This document shows positions 57,501 through 64,000 of a DNA stretch of 64,000 nt, piece after piece (position 1 is the stretch's first letter; the number at the start of each line of letters is the position of its first letter). The DNA is from Mermis nigrescens. Its lineage: Eukaryota > Nematoda > Enoplea > Mermithida > Mermithidae. Location of the stretch: NCBI GenBank assembly GCA_036768485.1, contig JAVLUZ010000748.1:1-64000 (forward strand). Reading direction: 5' to 3'. A program made the position numbers and the translations under genes. A model generated the notes under the pieces. The model was not told where the DNA came from. It saw nothing but the letters and a program-made list of their open reading frames with translations, and did not search any database.

Positions 57501-60500
57501 ACGCTTTATTATTTGTTGATTATGAAACGTACTTAACAAATTTTGGCTTATTTATCAACGAATTAATCAATAATTTCACAATTAAATAAGCAATGTTAGT
57601 TAATATAAAATATGGTAATCAATCCTTCAAGTATTTAATTGCGGCTTTACAAGGTGGAAATTTCGAAGCAGTGGCTAAATTGCGTCAATAATGAGGATTT
57701 TACAGAACCCGATGCTTTGCTGAATGCTTTCTACGACTCGCTTTTATCGCTTTGGTTCGATAAGGTACTTGTTTGCTGGAATAATTCATTGATTATAATT
57801 TTAATCAAAAAATTAGTTATGATTGATAAACTTTTTTTAAATTTCGGTGTTTTCATTTTAAAATGACCCGGGCCAACCAAAATTTTCAAATCCTTCTAAT
57901 TTCCTAATTTCCTCTTATTTCTATATTCATTTCGAATTTTTTATATTATAATTTTTTGTTATTTTATTTTTCTATTTTGTCTCTTTTTTATTTTCGATTT
58001 TGTTTAATTTCAGCTGGAACGTTTTTCGAATGTAGCCAAAAGTCCTTTTTTGTTGCTTTGCTATTCCAAATTTTCCAGATTTCCACATTTACTCATATTT
58101 CTACAAATTTTATTTGTAAATTTTTTATATCACAATTTTTTAAGTTTATGTTTCTATCGCGTTTATTTTTGTTTTTTATAGTGTTTATTTCAGCTGAAAC
58201 GTTTTTCGAACGTGGCCAAGAATCCCACTTTGTTGCTGTGCCATTCGATACAAAAATCGCTTCATTCGTTGGATCCTAGTGTAGAATCGGTGTTGAAAAC
58301 TCGGCTCGTTTCTGATTGGTCGTCGAAAAATCGGCTCGATTCTGATTGGTCGACCGATCAAATCGGCGACCAATCGATGACGGCTCTGATTCGATGCAAG
58401 CACGCCGTCGATAACATAGCAAGGAGCATCGAGTCGAATCTGCACGGTCAGCAGAAGGCGCTGTCGTCGCCGGAAAATCGATCGATAATTTACGGTCCTC
58501 GATCGCTATTGGCTGAATTTTATCGACCCTTCTTATTCTTCTTGCACAATTATCAAAAATACGAACAGAGCTATTTGCTTCAGCGACTCAATAAATTGAA
58601 CTTGGTTGGTTGGATTACTGTATCGTGTGCTGGCATACTGTAGTTGTGTTTCTATTGAGTACTGAATTATTGATATCAAGACTGATGATGAGCATATGGA
58701 ATGGATATACTGTACTCGACTGAACGTTTTTAATTCATCTGGATTATAAAGACTGATTTTTATAAAAGATTCGAGTATTATTACAGTATGCCTACAGTAT
58801 ACCTAGCTTTTTTATCAGTGACAGCTAGTCAGTCTTTTTTATCGATATCTATACGTAGTATATGGGCGAGACGTGTGCCTTGCATTTTCATTATTTTCAT
58901 TGGTTCATTTACATACATACATTACGACTCACTAATCGTCTTACTATATCTTTATCTTTATTTTTTGATGCATTTTTGTTTTTTCATTCAGGATAAATAT
59001 GGAGACTTGACGTCGTGTAATGAACGGCTTGCTAAATCGGTCGAAATTGTCTTTGCAAAGTGCTCGGAAGTATGCTCATACATATGTACGAGTATATACT
59101 GTAGTCTTACTGTAGTATTCTTGCAATAGCGATAAGTAAATACTGTAAGCTATGTTGGACTGAGCCATAAATTTTTTAAAGGCTGACCAGGGACTGACTG
59201 TAAAATTTTAATTTTATTATAAATTTATTTTAAATTTAAACTTTGGATTTTTGAATTGTTTAATCAAATTTATTCTATTTCAACCCGAAAATTTTTTGAC
59301 CCATCATCCAACGAACCATTTTCCCTCTTTTGACCAGAATTTTCATAGCAACGATAAAAACATGGACATTTTATGTGATTTATTAAGTAAAATCGCTGAT
59401 GTCGACTCCTAAAAACCTGTTTTTCATTGATTGTAGCGGTCCTCAATTCTGATTGGTTGTTTGTTTGGCCTCTCAGTTTTTCGATTAGTAGTTTATTTCG
59501 TCGGTCTATCGTCTGCCATTTGATCGTTTGTTTGTCTGATTCACATAATTTTAATTTTAATTTGGGATTTAGAATTTTAGTTGATTGATTTATTTGTTAT
59601 TTTATTTTATTATTATTTATTTGATAGCAAACCGTCAATTTATTTATTTGTTTGGTTGTTTGTTTGTTTGTTTAGCTGTTTGTTTGTTTATCTTTTATGT
59701 GTTTGTTTTATTGTTCGTTTATTTACTGTTTTACTCTGGTGATTTAATCATTCGATGGCTTTTTTGAGTTTTATGTATGTGTTATGTAATTGATCAGTTG
59801 ATTCAGTGTTTTTTGACTGAATGATGAATCAGTTTAGAAAAATCCGACTAATAACAGCTTTCAGTGAAGAACTTCGAAAATTTTTTCAGAATCAGAGTGT
59901 ATTAAAATTTGAAACAAATTATTTTTTCAAGAAATCAAAATTATTATTTTAATCTAAAATTTTTTATTCGTTCTAATTGCTTTCTTTACTCTTTATCATT
60001 ATCTCTCGCTTAGTCGATAAGAATGAAATCAGTGATCGTACGGGGTCAGATTTTCACCCCGGTCGGGAGTCGGGATGAAAAACCCCGGTTTTTGGGGTCG
60101 GGGTCGAAGATTAACATTTAACACTGCATGATTACTAACTTCTTCCCCATTTAACGTGTCAATATGTCCCATTTATAGGGGTTTGACACGGGAGGTCTTG
60201 TTGGAAATCGAACTTTAAAGTCGGCTATCCTTCAGCCTGTCACTACCAAGTGTTCATGTGCGAGTTTTATTCGTGCCTCCAGGAAGAGAAAACTCGTTTG
60301 CATTGCGTAGGGTTCGAACCGTCAACCTTCTGCACCAGGTGCAATGGTGTTTACCACTACGCCACAAGGCGTCTGCATGATTACTAACGCACCAATTTAA
60401 AAAGGATAAAAACGATACATTCACTTGTTTGTACAAATCCATAGTGTATTTTAACGAATGACAAAATGCAGAGCGTTTTGGTGCACTTTATGGCGATAAA

Positions 60501-63000
60501 TATGCGAACACGTATAGTCATGGCCATAGGTGGGCAGCACCGAAATTCTGGGGGCATGAAAAAATAAAATAATCTTAAAAGTGGTCGTATGGCGGAAAAA
60601 ACACCATTTTTCGACGTTACTCATTGAGCACTATCCAATGGCATCAAAAAATCGCTAAAAAAGCAAAAAAACATTCCAAAATTCGAATTCTGGGGGGTTC
60701 TGATTTCTGGGGGTGTATTTCAACTTCTGGGGGGGTATTTCAACTTCTGGGGGGTATTTCAACTTCTGGGGGGTGTATACCCCAAACCCCCCACGCCCAC
60801 GTGTGGTCATGGCCTCTAAAAAACCACTTTTCATGTTTTTTGCGTATATTTTGCGTACAAGCAAGCACCTCAGTCTAGAAACTTATATAATCAGAGCAAT
60901 CTCTCGTCGATGCTTCATCTTTCGCCACTTAGTTGATTTCATAGATCCCTTCAGTTTTGGAGAAAAAATCGATCAAAGTCAAAAATATAATGAACCAGCA
61001 AATTCCATTTGAGAAGTAAAAAAAACCGTGGGAACTAAAAAACACCACCCGCAAAATGTTATACGAAGTGCGTGGTTTGCAGCGTAAATAAGTTAGTTGG
61101 CCTTACACGATCATATATTTTTGAAAAAATTCATTTTAACCGATATTTCCGTCCATTTTATCACATAAATATAAAAATCAATAATTTTTTCTCACTTCTA
61201 TTAAAAGTTCTATAAATTTCACAAATAAAGTCTTCAAGTGATAACAACAGATCTAGGCAAGTGTCATCTACATCCTCCGCAAGAAATCAGTGCGGAATTA
61301 TGCAACTTGAGGAAAAGTAATTTTGTTGCCATGACAACGTATACATAACATTGGTCTTTTTTAGGTTACAGTGGTTTTTTTTCAGGTTACAATCGAACTG
61401 TTTTGACAGTTCTTGGGGTGATTCCCATTTTTTTTGTGTAAAATAAATATCAGGCATCATGCAAGGTGCTATGAGGCACATTCTTACTAAGTTCTGTAAA
61501 AATTGGCGCTGGTTTTTACGTTACAACTTGTTTTTTCAGGTTTGACTTTGAAGGTATACTGTAGCTATTTGGATGACATAGGACAACTAAATTGTTTTCT
61601 GACATTAGTCTGCAAGGGAGTCTAACGTGGAAACATAAAAAATTCCAGCAAATATGAACACGGGTAGAAATACTGACCCTCAAAAATGCTTAAAAAATCA
61701 TAAAAACGACAATTTTTTGGAACTTTTCGACAAATTTATATCTCAAGTTTCCGAATGATCCGGAAAGAGGTCAGGGGCCAGTTGTAATCCTCACGGCATA
61801 CTTTGTTCACCAGTGTAATACCATCCGTCATCTCATTTTGGTTATGGAAAAAAGGAATGGTTTTTTTTTCAGGTTACAAATCGACTGGTTTTTTAGAGGC
61901 CAGCACTATATGTACGTGTTAATAACATGACGACTAGGCGTACATTTTATGAAATATCGCGAGTGTCGAGTTTAACATATTCATTATGCTCGTGAATGAA
62001 TCATTCTGGTTTGGTGTTTGCCGAATTTATTTGCTATTTATACAATGCTCCTATGTACCAAAAAATTAAATGCTATATTTCACCCCGAAAAAAGGTTCCA
62101 TACGACTCGGAAAATCTTGCCCCGGTCGGGGTTTAGGCCGGGGTTTTTTCGAGGTCGAGGTCCCCGTACGATAACTGAATGAAATATACCAATTTACGTA
62201 AATAATAAATAATGAAATAAATGGTAAATAAAACAGTAATTAATAATTAATAAGTTATACGATATTTGTTAGAAATAAAATGTAAGAAATAAAAATTAAC
62301 ATTCTTAGATATATGCAAATGTGTACGTATATGTAAATAAAAATTAAATACATAATATAGAAATAATAATTATTCATTTATCTTTTTTGTCTTCTCTAAA
62401 TCATTTTTAATTGATATATTTTTCTAACTTAATTATTACATAATATTTATTTTCAATTTTATATTTCTTGATTATCATTCTTATTAATAATTGATTCTAA
62501 TGTCGAGTTAATAATTTTCAATTACAATTTTAAGAAAATGAGATGAGTTAAACATAATTGTAATTAATTACTTATTACTAATAATTATTTTCGTTTTTTT
62601 CTTTTCTTGGTTTTTTATATCCTTTGTGTCAGTCATTGTTCTTGTTTGTATTAAATTTCATTTTCTTCACTTTACTTCATTGTGCTTACTTTTATTTATC
62701 ATAGTTATTTTTTATCATATTTATTGTATTTCAGTTATTTTTTATCATATTTATTGTATTTTAGTTATTTTTTATCATATTTATTGTATTTTAGTTATTT
62801 TTTATCATATTGTATTTTTATATATTTTTAATTTTGTTTGTTTGTTATTTTTGTATTCGATTCACGTGTATATTTCTGTTTTGTCGCGCGTTTTTTAAAC
62901 TTTTGGCGCTTGCTTTTTAATTTAAACCTTTCAGGCGCTCGATCGTTGTCGAATTTTCGCTCATTATTCCACTCTGCCTTTTCTGCTCAAGTCGTTCGAG
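39560..63000 (+). CDS. COG7: COG7, conserved oligomeric Golgi complex subunit 7 (5' half, 12 exons)
   Basis: COG7 is a lobe-B subunit (COG5-8) of the peripheral Golgi tethering complex that captures retrograde intra-Golgi vesicles and keeps glycosylation enzymes in place. I assembled exons 39560-39562, 39627-39716, 44472-44572, 44791-44875, 49028-49120, 51668-51805, 54271-54376, 55656-55738, 57654-57764, 58194-58604, 58992-59069 and 62935-63000. All have GT/AG borders, matching phases and an open frame of 455 codons. The protein follows animal COG7 in order: MDFSKF and DDFDAKEWIN at the N-terminus, LVMKLQLLIQEV, QQEASSLK, LDEAKNRM, DNWATLIKDVDDVFQ, MQQSLKVL, SPSVVSALNSQ, YCHKIIK, LNAFYDSLL, KYGDL and LDRC. 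The N-terminal third is helical and coiled-coil-like, and there is no signal peptide or membrane span. Human COG7 is about 770 residues, so the C-terminal half lies beyond 64,000. Introns of 64 bp to 4.8 kb are packed with transposons. The exon 6 start and the exon 5 and 6 donors are the least certain joins. Confidence 0.92.
39627..39716 (+). CDS. COG7: COG7 exon 2
   Basis: Acceptor GGTTATAG, donor GTATGC; 30 codons from DFSKF through DDFDAKEWIND to NNKE. The DDFD-x-KEWIN block is a signature of the COG7 N-terminus. Phase 0 at both ends. Confidence 0.9.
40205..40420. repeat. CCCGGACCCGG-rich repeat in COG7 intron 2
   Basis: An array of GACCCGGACCCG and GAGGTTGTCCAAAA units following CACTAGGGGTGTGCCGG, which resembles a hAT terminus. 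No second end was located. The 109- and 121-codon frames across it are repeat artefacts. Confidence 0.6.
40679..40937 (-). mobile_element. hAT-type G-tract MITE, copy 3
   Basis: Inverted orientation, CACACCTGGGTGTGG to GCTGCCCACGTATG. The flanks GTGTTGAC and GTGTCGAT agree at 6 of 8 positions, indicating an old duplication. Confidence 0.85.
41012..41377. mobile_element. GCGTAGCTG-family element
   Basis: The ends GGCGTAGCTGTTGGGGG and GACCAGCTACGCCTCCGG are inverted and related to the 25,400 MITE. Similar flanks GCTATGCACAT and GCTGTGCATAT look like a decayed target duplication. Confidence 0.7.
42079..42348 (-). mobile_element. hAT-type G-tract MITE, copy 4
   Basis: CACACCTGGGCGTGG to GCTGCCCACGTATG, with perfect CTTCTAGC at 42,071-42,078 and 42,349-42,356. 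Short frames crossing it on both strands are not genes. Confidence 0.93.
42751..43029 (-). mobile_element. hAT-type G-tract MITE, copy 5
   Basis: CACACATGGGCGTGG to GCTGCCCACCTATG, with perfect ATTCCGAC at 42,743-42,750 and 43,030-43,037. Confidence 0.93.
43704..43815. repeat. 55-bp tandem duplication
   Basis: Two units of CAGACAGCTGGACTGCACTG..AAAAACGCAG in tandem with about four differences. Confidence 0.85.
43850..44027 (+). mobile_element. hAT-type G-tract MITE, copy 6 (5'-truncated)
   Basis: It lacks the CATACGTGGGCAGC end and starts inside at the AAAAACACAATTTTTCAACG segment. The right end CACGCCTACGTGTG is intact. Confidence 0.75.
44125..44324. mobile_element. GC-rich tandem element with hAT-like end
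   Basis: Five or more units of about 30 bp (GGGCCCGGACCCGGGGCTTT + TTCAGCC). The right end, read on the complement, is CAGTGATCGACCGGGC, and the left is TAGTAATTAGGCCCGGG, together a diverged inverted pair of the CAGTGATCG type. Flanking octamers do not match. Confidence 0.6.
44472..44572 (+). CDS. COG7: COG7 exon 3
   Basis: Acceptor CTGTTCGTAG, donor AA|GTACGC; it encodes QFASTLVMKLQLLIQEV and an SLEDTSQQ helix ending in LP-K. LVMKLQL-x-IQEV is near-identical to animal COG7. It ends in phase 2. Confidence 0.95.
44791..44875 (+). CDS. COG7: COG7 exon 4
   Basis: Acceptor GATGTTTCAG, donor GTGCGT; the first G completes the Lys codon split with exon 3. It encodes REIMVMQQEASSLKNKM and FERDVER, the coiled-coil segment with the conserved QEAS-x-LK. 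Confidence 0.93.
45445..45640. mobile_element. 196-bp hAT-like MITE, CAGTGGCGGATCC
   Basis: The left end CAGTGGCGGATCCAGAATTT and the complement of the right end CAGGGGCGAATTTAG are imperfect inverted repeats. The flanks TTAATAGG and TCAATATG match at 6 of 8. Internal G-tracts resemble the other families. Confidence 0.75.
45885..48074. mobile_element. 2.2-kb hAT-like element in COG7 intron 4
   Basis: The left end TAGTGCTGCACAC and the complement of the right end CAGAGCTGCACGCG are flanked by perfect ATCTTAAT (45,877-45,884; 48,075-48,082). CCCGGGTACCCGG arrays sit just inside both ends. Short minus-strand frames at 46.8-47.3 kb have no transposase motif. Another element (46,314-47,576) is nested inside. 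Confidence 0.88.
46314..47576. mobile_element. element nested in the 45,885 hAT
   Basis: It starts GAGACATAGTCAGAATTTTG and ends CTATGGCTACTCCTATG, with the direct repeat GCTGACTGCA at 46,304-46,313 and 47,577-47,586 (the exact 8-bp register is ambiguous). The ends resemble the CATAGGCGTAGCC family. It carries GGCGC-palindromes at 46,407, 46,641 and 46,728. Confidence 0.75.
48255..48593. mobile_element. G-tract element flanked by CGAACCAT
   Basis: CGAACCAT lies at 48,247-48,254 and 48,594-48,601, within a longer shared TTCGAACCATAT. The body has AATTCTGGGGG near both ends and an internal TTTCTAGATTAT segment. Relatives are at 50,360 and inside 52,271-52,730. Confidence 0.75.
48699..48922. 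mobile_element. CATACATGTAAC-family MITE, copy 1
   Basis: It starts CATATTTGTAACAGGGGATG and ends CGAGCCGTTACATGTATG, inverted ends of a family also found at 52,038, 52,271, 53,890 and 55,109. The interior repeats the GGCC(A/G)TTTTTGGC theme. The target duplication is decayed. Confidence 0.75.
49028..49120 (+). CDS. COG7: COG7 exon 5
   Basis: Acceptor GTTGCATAG, donor GTTAAT (weak); it encodes VEHDTSNTMDSLLALDEAKNR and an EVEKALKE helix, matching the DTSQSM..IDQVKSRM region of the family. Phase 0. Confidence 0.85.
49420..50120. repeat. about 105-bp tandem array bearing mini-hairpins
   Basis: Six units alternate AATTTGAGCGGTTTT, GA(C/A)TAGAAGACAAAA and AAACAATAAATCCGGCGCGAA, each ending in a GGCGCGAAGCGCC-type palindrome (49,424, 49,528, 49,631, 49,735, 49,992, 50,098). 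A larger duplication of about 370 bp overlays the array. Confidence 0.85.
50360..50770. mobile_element. 411-bp G-tract element, TSD CTATGCAC
   Basis: It starts CATACATGCACGGCACG and ends GATCATTGTATG, flanked by perfect CTATGCAC at 50,352-50,359 and 50,771-50,778. It contains GGTGCGAAGCACC at 50,557, a compensated variant of the mini-hairpin. Confidence 0.9.
51668..51805 (+). CDS. COG7: COG7 exon 6
   Basis: It encodes KEVDNWATLIKDVDDVFQSG and RLFNMQQSLKVLGRK, the D-x-W-x-x-L..MQ-x-SL block of COG7. The acceptor chosen (GGTAAG|TAT) keeps phase 0 but adds about six residues relative to human and lacks a good pyrimidine tract. The donor GTGAAA after CGTAAG avoids a stop that the alternative GTAAGG would create. 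Confidence 0.8.
52038..52262. mobile_element. CATACATGTAAC-family MITE, copy 2
   Basis: CATACATGTAACAGGAGGGG to CGAGCCGTTACATGTATG, flanked by ACTAGGGG (52,030-52,037) and ACTAGAGG (52,263-52,270). It is directly followed by another copy that shares the latter octamer. Confidence 0.88.
52271..52730. mobile_element. CATACATGTAAC-family MITE, copy 3, sharing a TSD
   Basis: CGTACATGTAAAAGGGGGTA to CGACTCATTACACGTATG, flanked by perfect ACTAGAGG at 52,263-52,270 and 52,731-52,738. The middle (from about 52,330) is sequence of the 48,255/50,360 family, including GGCGCGAAGCGCC at 52,538, so it is a composite or nested insertion. Confidence 0.85.
53427..53886. repeat. 460-bp foldback palindrome in COG7 intron 6
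   Basis: Arms TTGAACAATAAAGAACCGAT and its complement begin at 53,438 and end near 53,876, and run inward through GTTTATTTAGGAACGCTTT and GACCTAA(A/G)CG(T/C)TTAGGTC. A central spacer of about 120 bp contains ATATCATATGCATATG. It adjoins a MITE on the right. Confidence 0.85.
53890..54122 (-). mobile_element. CATACATGTAAC-family MITE, copy 4
   Basis: Inverted: CGTACGTGTAACGGCTCG on the left and CCTTCTGTTACACGT on the right. Interior TGGCCAAAATGGCCAAAAA matches the family. No clear target duplication. Confidence 0.7.
54271..54376 (+). CDS. COG7: COG7 exon 7
   Basis: Acceptor TTCTGCCTCAG with a pyrimidine tract, donor G|GTAATC; it encodes VKDFQERHDFLERLKDQF and SPSVVSALNSQNF. SP-x-V-x-A-x-x-SQ is conserved in COG7. 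It ends in phase 1. Confidence 0.93.
54671..54905. mobile_element. G-tract element, mixed ends
   Basis: It starts CACAAGTGGGAGTGGAG and ends CATGATCATGTATG, with G-runs at 54,810 and 54,830. The ends resemble two different families and flanking octamers differ, so it may be recombinant. Confidence 0.5.
55109..55370. mobile_element. CATACATGTAAC-family MITE, copy 5
   Basis: CATACATGTCACGGGAGCTG to GCGAGCCGTCACTTATTAG. The body matches copy 1 through the GGCGTTTTTTGGC segment and contains an extra repeat of it at 55,268. Confidence 0.7.
55656..55738 (+). CDS. COG7: COG7 exon 8
   Basis: Acceptor TTGGCTGCAG, donor GTGAAT; the split codon G|AT gives the Asp conserved after SQxx in the family. 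It encodes SAEYFSKMFARLERTADLEK and YCHKIIK, matching F-x-K-x-F..L..YYYKCHK. Confidence 0.93.
56160..57086. other. COG7 intron 8, unclassified repeat-like DNA
   Basis: G/C-tract fragments at 56,220-56,430 and 56,695-56,750 have no paired ends that I can match. No coding exon is seen between 55,739 and 57,653. Confidence 0.4.
57087..57304 (+). mobile_element. hAT-type G-tract MITE, copy 7
   Basis: CATAGGTGAGCAGCACC to CACGCCCATGTTTG, with perfect GTTGTGTA at 57,079-57,086 and 57,305-57,312. About 50 internal bases present in other copies are missing after GCAGCACC. Confidence 0.92.
57654..57764 (+). CDS. COG7: COG7 exon 9
   Basis: Acceptor GCTTTACAAG, donor GTACTT; 37 codons including KQWLNCV and ALLNAFYDSLLSLW, matching the W..L-x-x-LYDALL-x-x-W block. 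Phase 0 at both ends. Confidence 0.9.
57893..58255 (+). repeat. about 180-bp tandem duplication of an acceptor and partial exon
   Basis: The segments of about 57,893-58,075 and 58,076-58,255 are diverged tandem copies. Each carries an AT-rich tract, TTTCAG, and CTG(G/A)AACGTTTTTCGAA followed by coding-like sequence. The first copy encodes LERFSNVAKSPFLLLCYSKF and then reads into a stop at about 58,180. The second is the genuine start of exon 10. Confidence 0.85.
58194..58604 (+). CDS. COG7: COG7 exon 10
   Basis: Acceptor TTTATTTCAG, donor GTTGGT; 137 codons from LKRFSNVAKNPTLLLCHSIQ to LLAEFYRPFLFF..LNKLNL. It contains a 10-residue tandem repeat, RLVSDWSSKN / RLDSDWSTDQ (30-bp units at about 58,301-58,360), and a region longer than the corresponding human segment, probably a surface loop. 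Confidence 0.88.
58992..59069 (+). CDS. COG7: COG7 exon 11
   Basis: Acceptor TTTTCATTCAG, donor GTATGC; it encodes DKYGDLTSCNERLAKSVEIV and FAKCSE. The KYGD(L/M) motif is conserved. Phase 0. Confidence 0.9.
60305..60380 (-). repeat. tRNA-like repeat inside hAT element
   Basis: On -, GTGGCGTAGTGGTAAACAC resembles a pol III A box and GGTTCGAACCC a B box, with GCACCTGGTGC between. The acceptor stem does not close and the T stem has mismatches, so it is probably a SINE head and not a working tRNA. Confidence 0.55.
60525..60805 (+). mobile_element. hAT-type G-tract MITE, copy 8 (nested)
   Basis: CATAGGTGGGCAGCACCG to CACGCCCACGTGTG, with perfect GTCATGGC at 60,517-60,524 and 60,806-60,813. The right third holds four tandem units of TTCTGGGGGGTATTTCAAC (about 60,710-60,780), an expansion seen in no other copy. 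Confidence 0.93.
61020..62029. other. interior of hAT element, no gene
   Basis: The only recurrent feature is TTTTTTCAGGTTACA (61,377, 61,865 and variants at 61,360 and 61,530). No transposase or host exon is seen. Confidence 0.5.
62690..62815. repeat. 30-bp tandem array
   Basis: Four units of AGTTATTTTTTATCATATTT + ATTGTATTTC/T in COG7 intron 11, just upstream of exon 12. Confidence 0.92.
62935..63000 (+). CDS. COG7: COG7 exon 12 (last exon in window)
   Basis: Acceptor AAACCTTTCAG, donor GTTCAT; 22 codons, ALDRCRIFAHY and LPFLLKSFE, aligning with A-x-DRC-x-x-F..L..L-x-S-x-F of COG7. Phase 0 continues from exon 11. Further exons must lie beyond 64,000. Confidence 0.8.
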
Positions 63001-64000
63001 GTTCATTTTTGTTTGCCATTCTTTTCACACGCAGTTTGGTCTGGAAATCCGGTTTTTTAAAAAGAAGCCCGGTTTTATGAGTTTTAAATAAAAACCAAAA
63101 AATCGGCTAAATTTCTGGCCAAAATCGCAAAATGTTAATGCTAAGTATGTCGCAAAATTTTATTGCTACGTGTGTACTTCTTAAATGTCACTTGGTACGA
63201 AATGAAGCGAATTTTGGCCTCAAATTCCTTATGGCAATAATACTTTCCTGAATTTTATTTATTGGGAAAAGGGAAATTGTAATTAACCGAAATTTTGACA
63301 CTTTTTGGGCCAAAAGACCGCTAAAAACGCATATTACGATGTTCTTCTCTCGGAAAATCCAAATTCTGGGGGATGAAAAATTTCTAATATTTATTCATTT
63401 TTAATTATTTTTAATTTCTAATTATTTCGAAAAATTTTTTCAATTCACAATTATCCCAACCAATAATATCGGCCGTCGTTCCGGACTCATGAGTCTTTCT
63501 AGGGTCCTCGTTTGAAATAGAATTTGAAAAAAATGAAATCAATTTTAAATCAGGGAAAATTAAAATGTGCTCTCCTGAAATTTTGGCCGAAAATTTACTT
63601 TTAGTCTTTATTGCGCTTTTTGTCGTTTTTTTACTTAAAAAATTGAAAAAATACGCTCTTAAATAATTCTAGATAATTGTTGTGTAAAGTGGATCAATTT
63701 AGCATTAAATTATGAAATTTTTAACTTTTCAAATTTGCATAGTTTACACTCATAATTAAACGATTATTCAATTAGTTATCGCAAATTTAAAAATCGTTGT
63801 GGTGAGCGAGTAATTTATGATGGTTTTTGAATGCAATAATTCATTAATTTTAAATCGTTATCAAATCTAGTAATTTAAAGTCTATAATTTGAACAAGAGC
63901 GTTACAGTACTTATATTGATCTTTGATTAGGTCTTTCAATTTATTTATTTACATAATTACACTTATTTTAATTCAATTTGTTTGTATTTTTATAACAAAT
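63001..64000. other. start of COG7 intron 12
   Basis: AT-rich, with no recognisable exon, element end or RNA. I looked for the next conserved COG7 block and did not find it. Confidence 0.5.

Larger units (their letters stand above)
60030..62177. mobile_element. 2.1-kb hAT-like element in COG7 intron 11
   Basis: The ends CAGTGATCGTACGGGG and, on the complement, CAGTTATCGTACGGGG are flanked by perfect AATGAAAT (60,022-60,029; 62,178-62,185). CCCCGGTCGGG motifs lie near both ends. It contains a nested MITE (60,525) and a tRNA-like repeat. No transposase frame remains. Confidence 0.92.

Noticed and set aside
57956..58279. 107-codon hydrophobic frame
   Set aside because: It is out of frame with COG7 and exists because of the tandem acceptor duplication and T-rich intron.
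60305..60380. Functional tRNA gene
   Set aside because: A and B boxes are present, but the acceptor stem does not close, the T stem mismatches and no valid anticodon loop can be drawn.

Overview
The window is AT-rich nuclear DNA from an animal, probably an invertebrate. It contains one host gene split by many spliceosomal introns, decayed CR1/Jockey-type LINEs, and a very high density of cut-and-paste DNA transposons. There is no bacterial-style gene organisation. I could not name the species. Nearly all short open frames are chance frames or transposon debris.

Layout. 1-9.8 kb is a repeat field: a foldback transposon with a perfect 8-bp target duplication, a piggyBac-type MITE flanked by TTAA, a 130-bp hairpin, a PIF/Harbinger deletion derivative flanked by TTA that keeps pieces of both its transposase and its Myb-like protein, and several G-tract MITEs. 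9.9-37.9 kb is a large duplicated region. Blocks A (9.9-13.0 kb) and B (22.85-28.1 kb) recur in the same order as A' (28.2-34.0 kb) and B' (34.0-37.9 kb), with a 100-N scaffold gap exactly at the junction. Later insertions have made the two halves unequal. In the first half these are a LINE of about 3.8 kb and a 4.3-kb nested palindromic transposon; in the second half, a 3.1-kb block of tandem repeats. 37.9-39.5 kb holds more MITEs.

From 39,560 to beyond the right edge lies the one convincing host gene, on the + strand: a homologue of COG7, a lobe-B subunit of the conserved oligomeric Golgi tethering complex. I reconstructed twelve exons (455 codons, 39,560-63,000). They join in frame at GT/AG boundaries and follow the order of the animal COG7 protein. 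The ATG is the last triplet of exon 1 and is separated from codon 2 by a 64-bp intron. The remaining exons lie beyond the window. The introns are filled with hAT-like elements, several with perfect 8-bp target duplications and some nested inside one another.

The least explained signals are (i) more than 20 scattered copies of a short palindrome with core GCGAAGC, a known ultra-stable DNA mini-hairpin, some with compensating stem changes; (ii) several families of 0.15-0.45-kb G-tract MITEs with 8-bp target duplications; (iii) the duplication abutting the gap, which may be genuine or an uncollapsed haplotype; and (iv) a tandemly duplicated COG7 splice acceptor plus partial exon.
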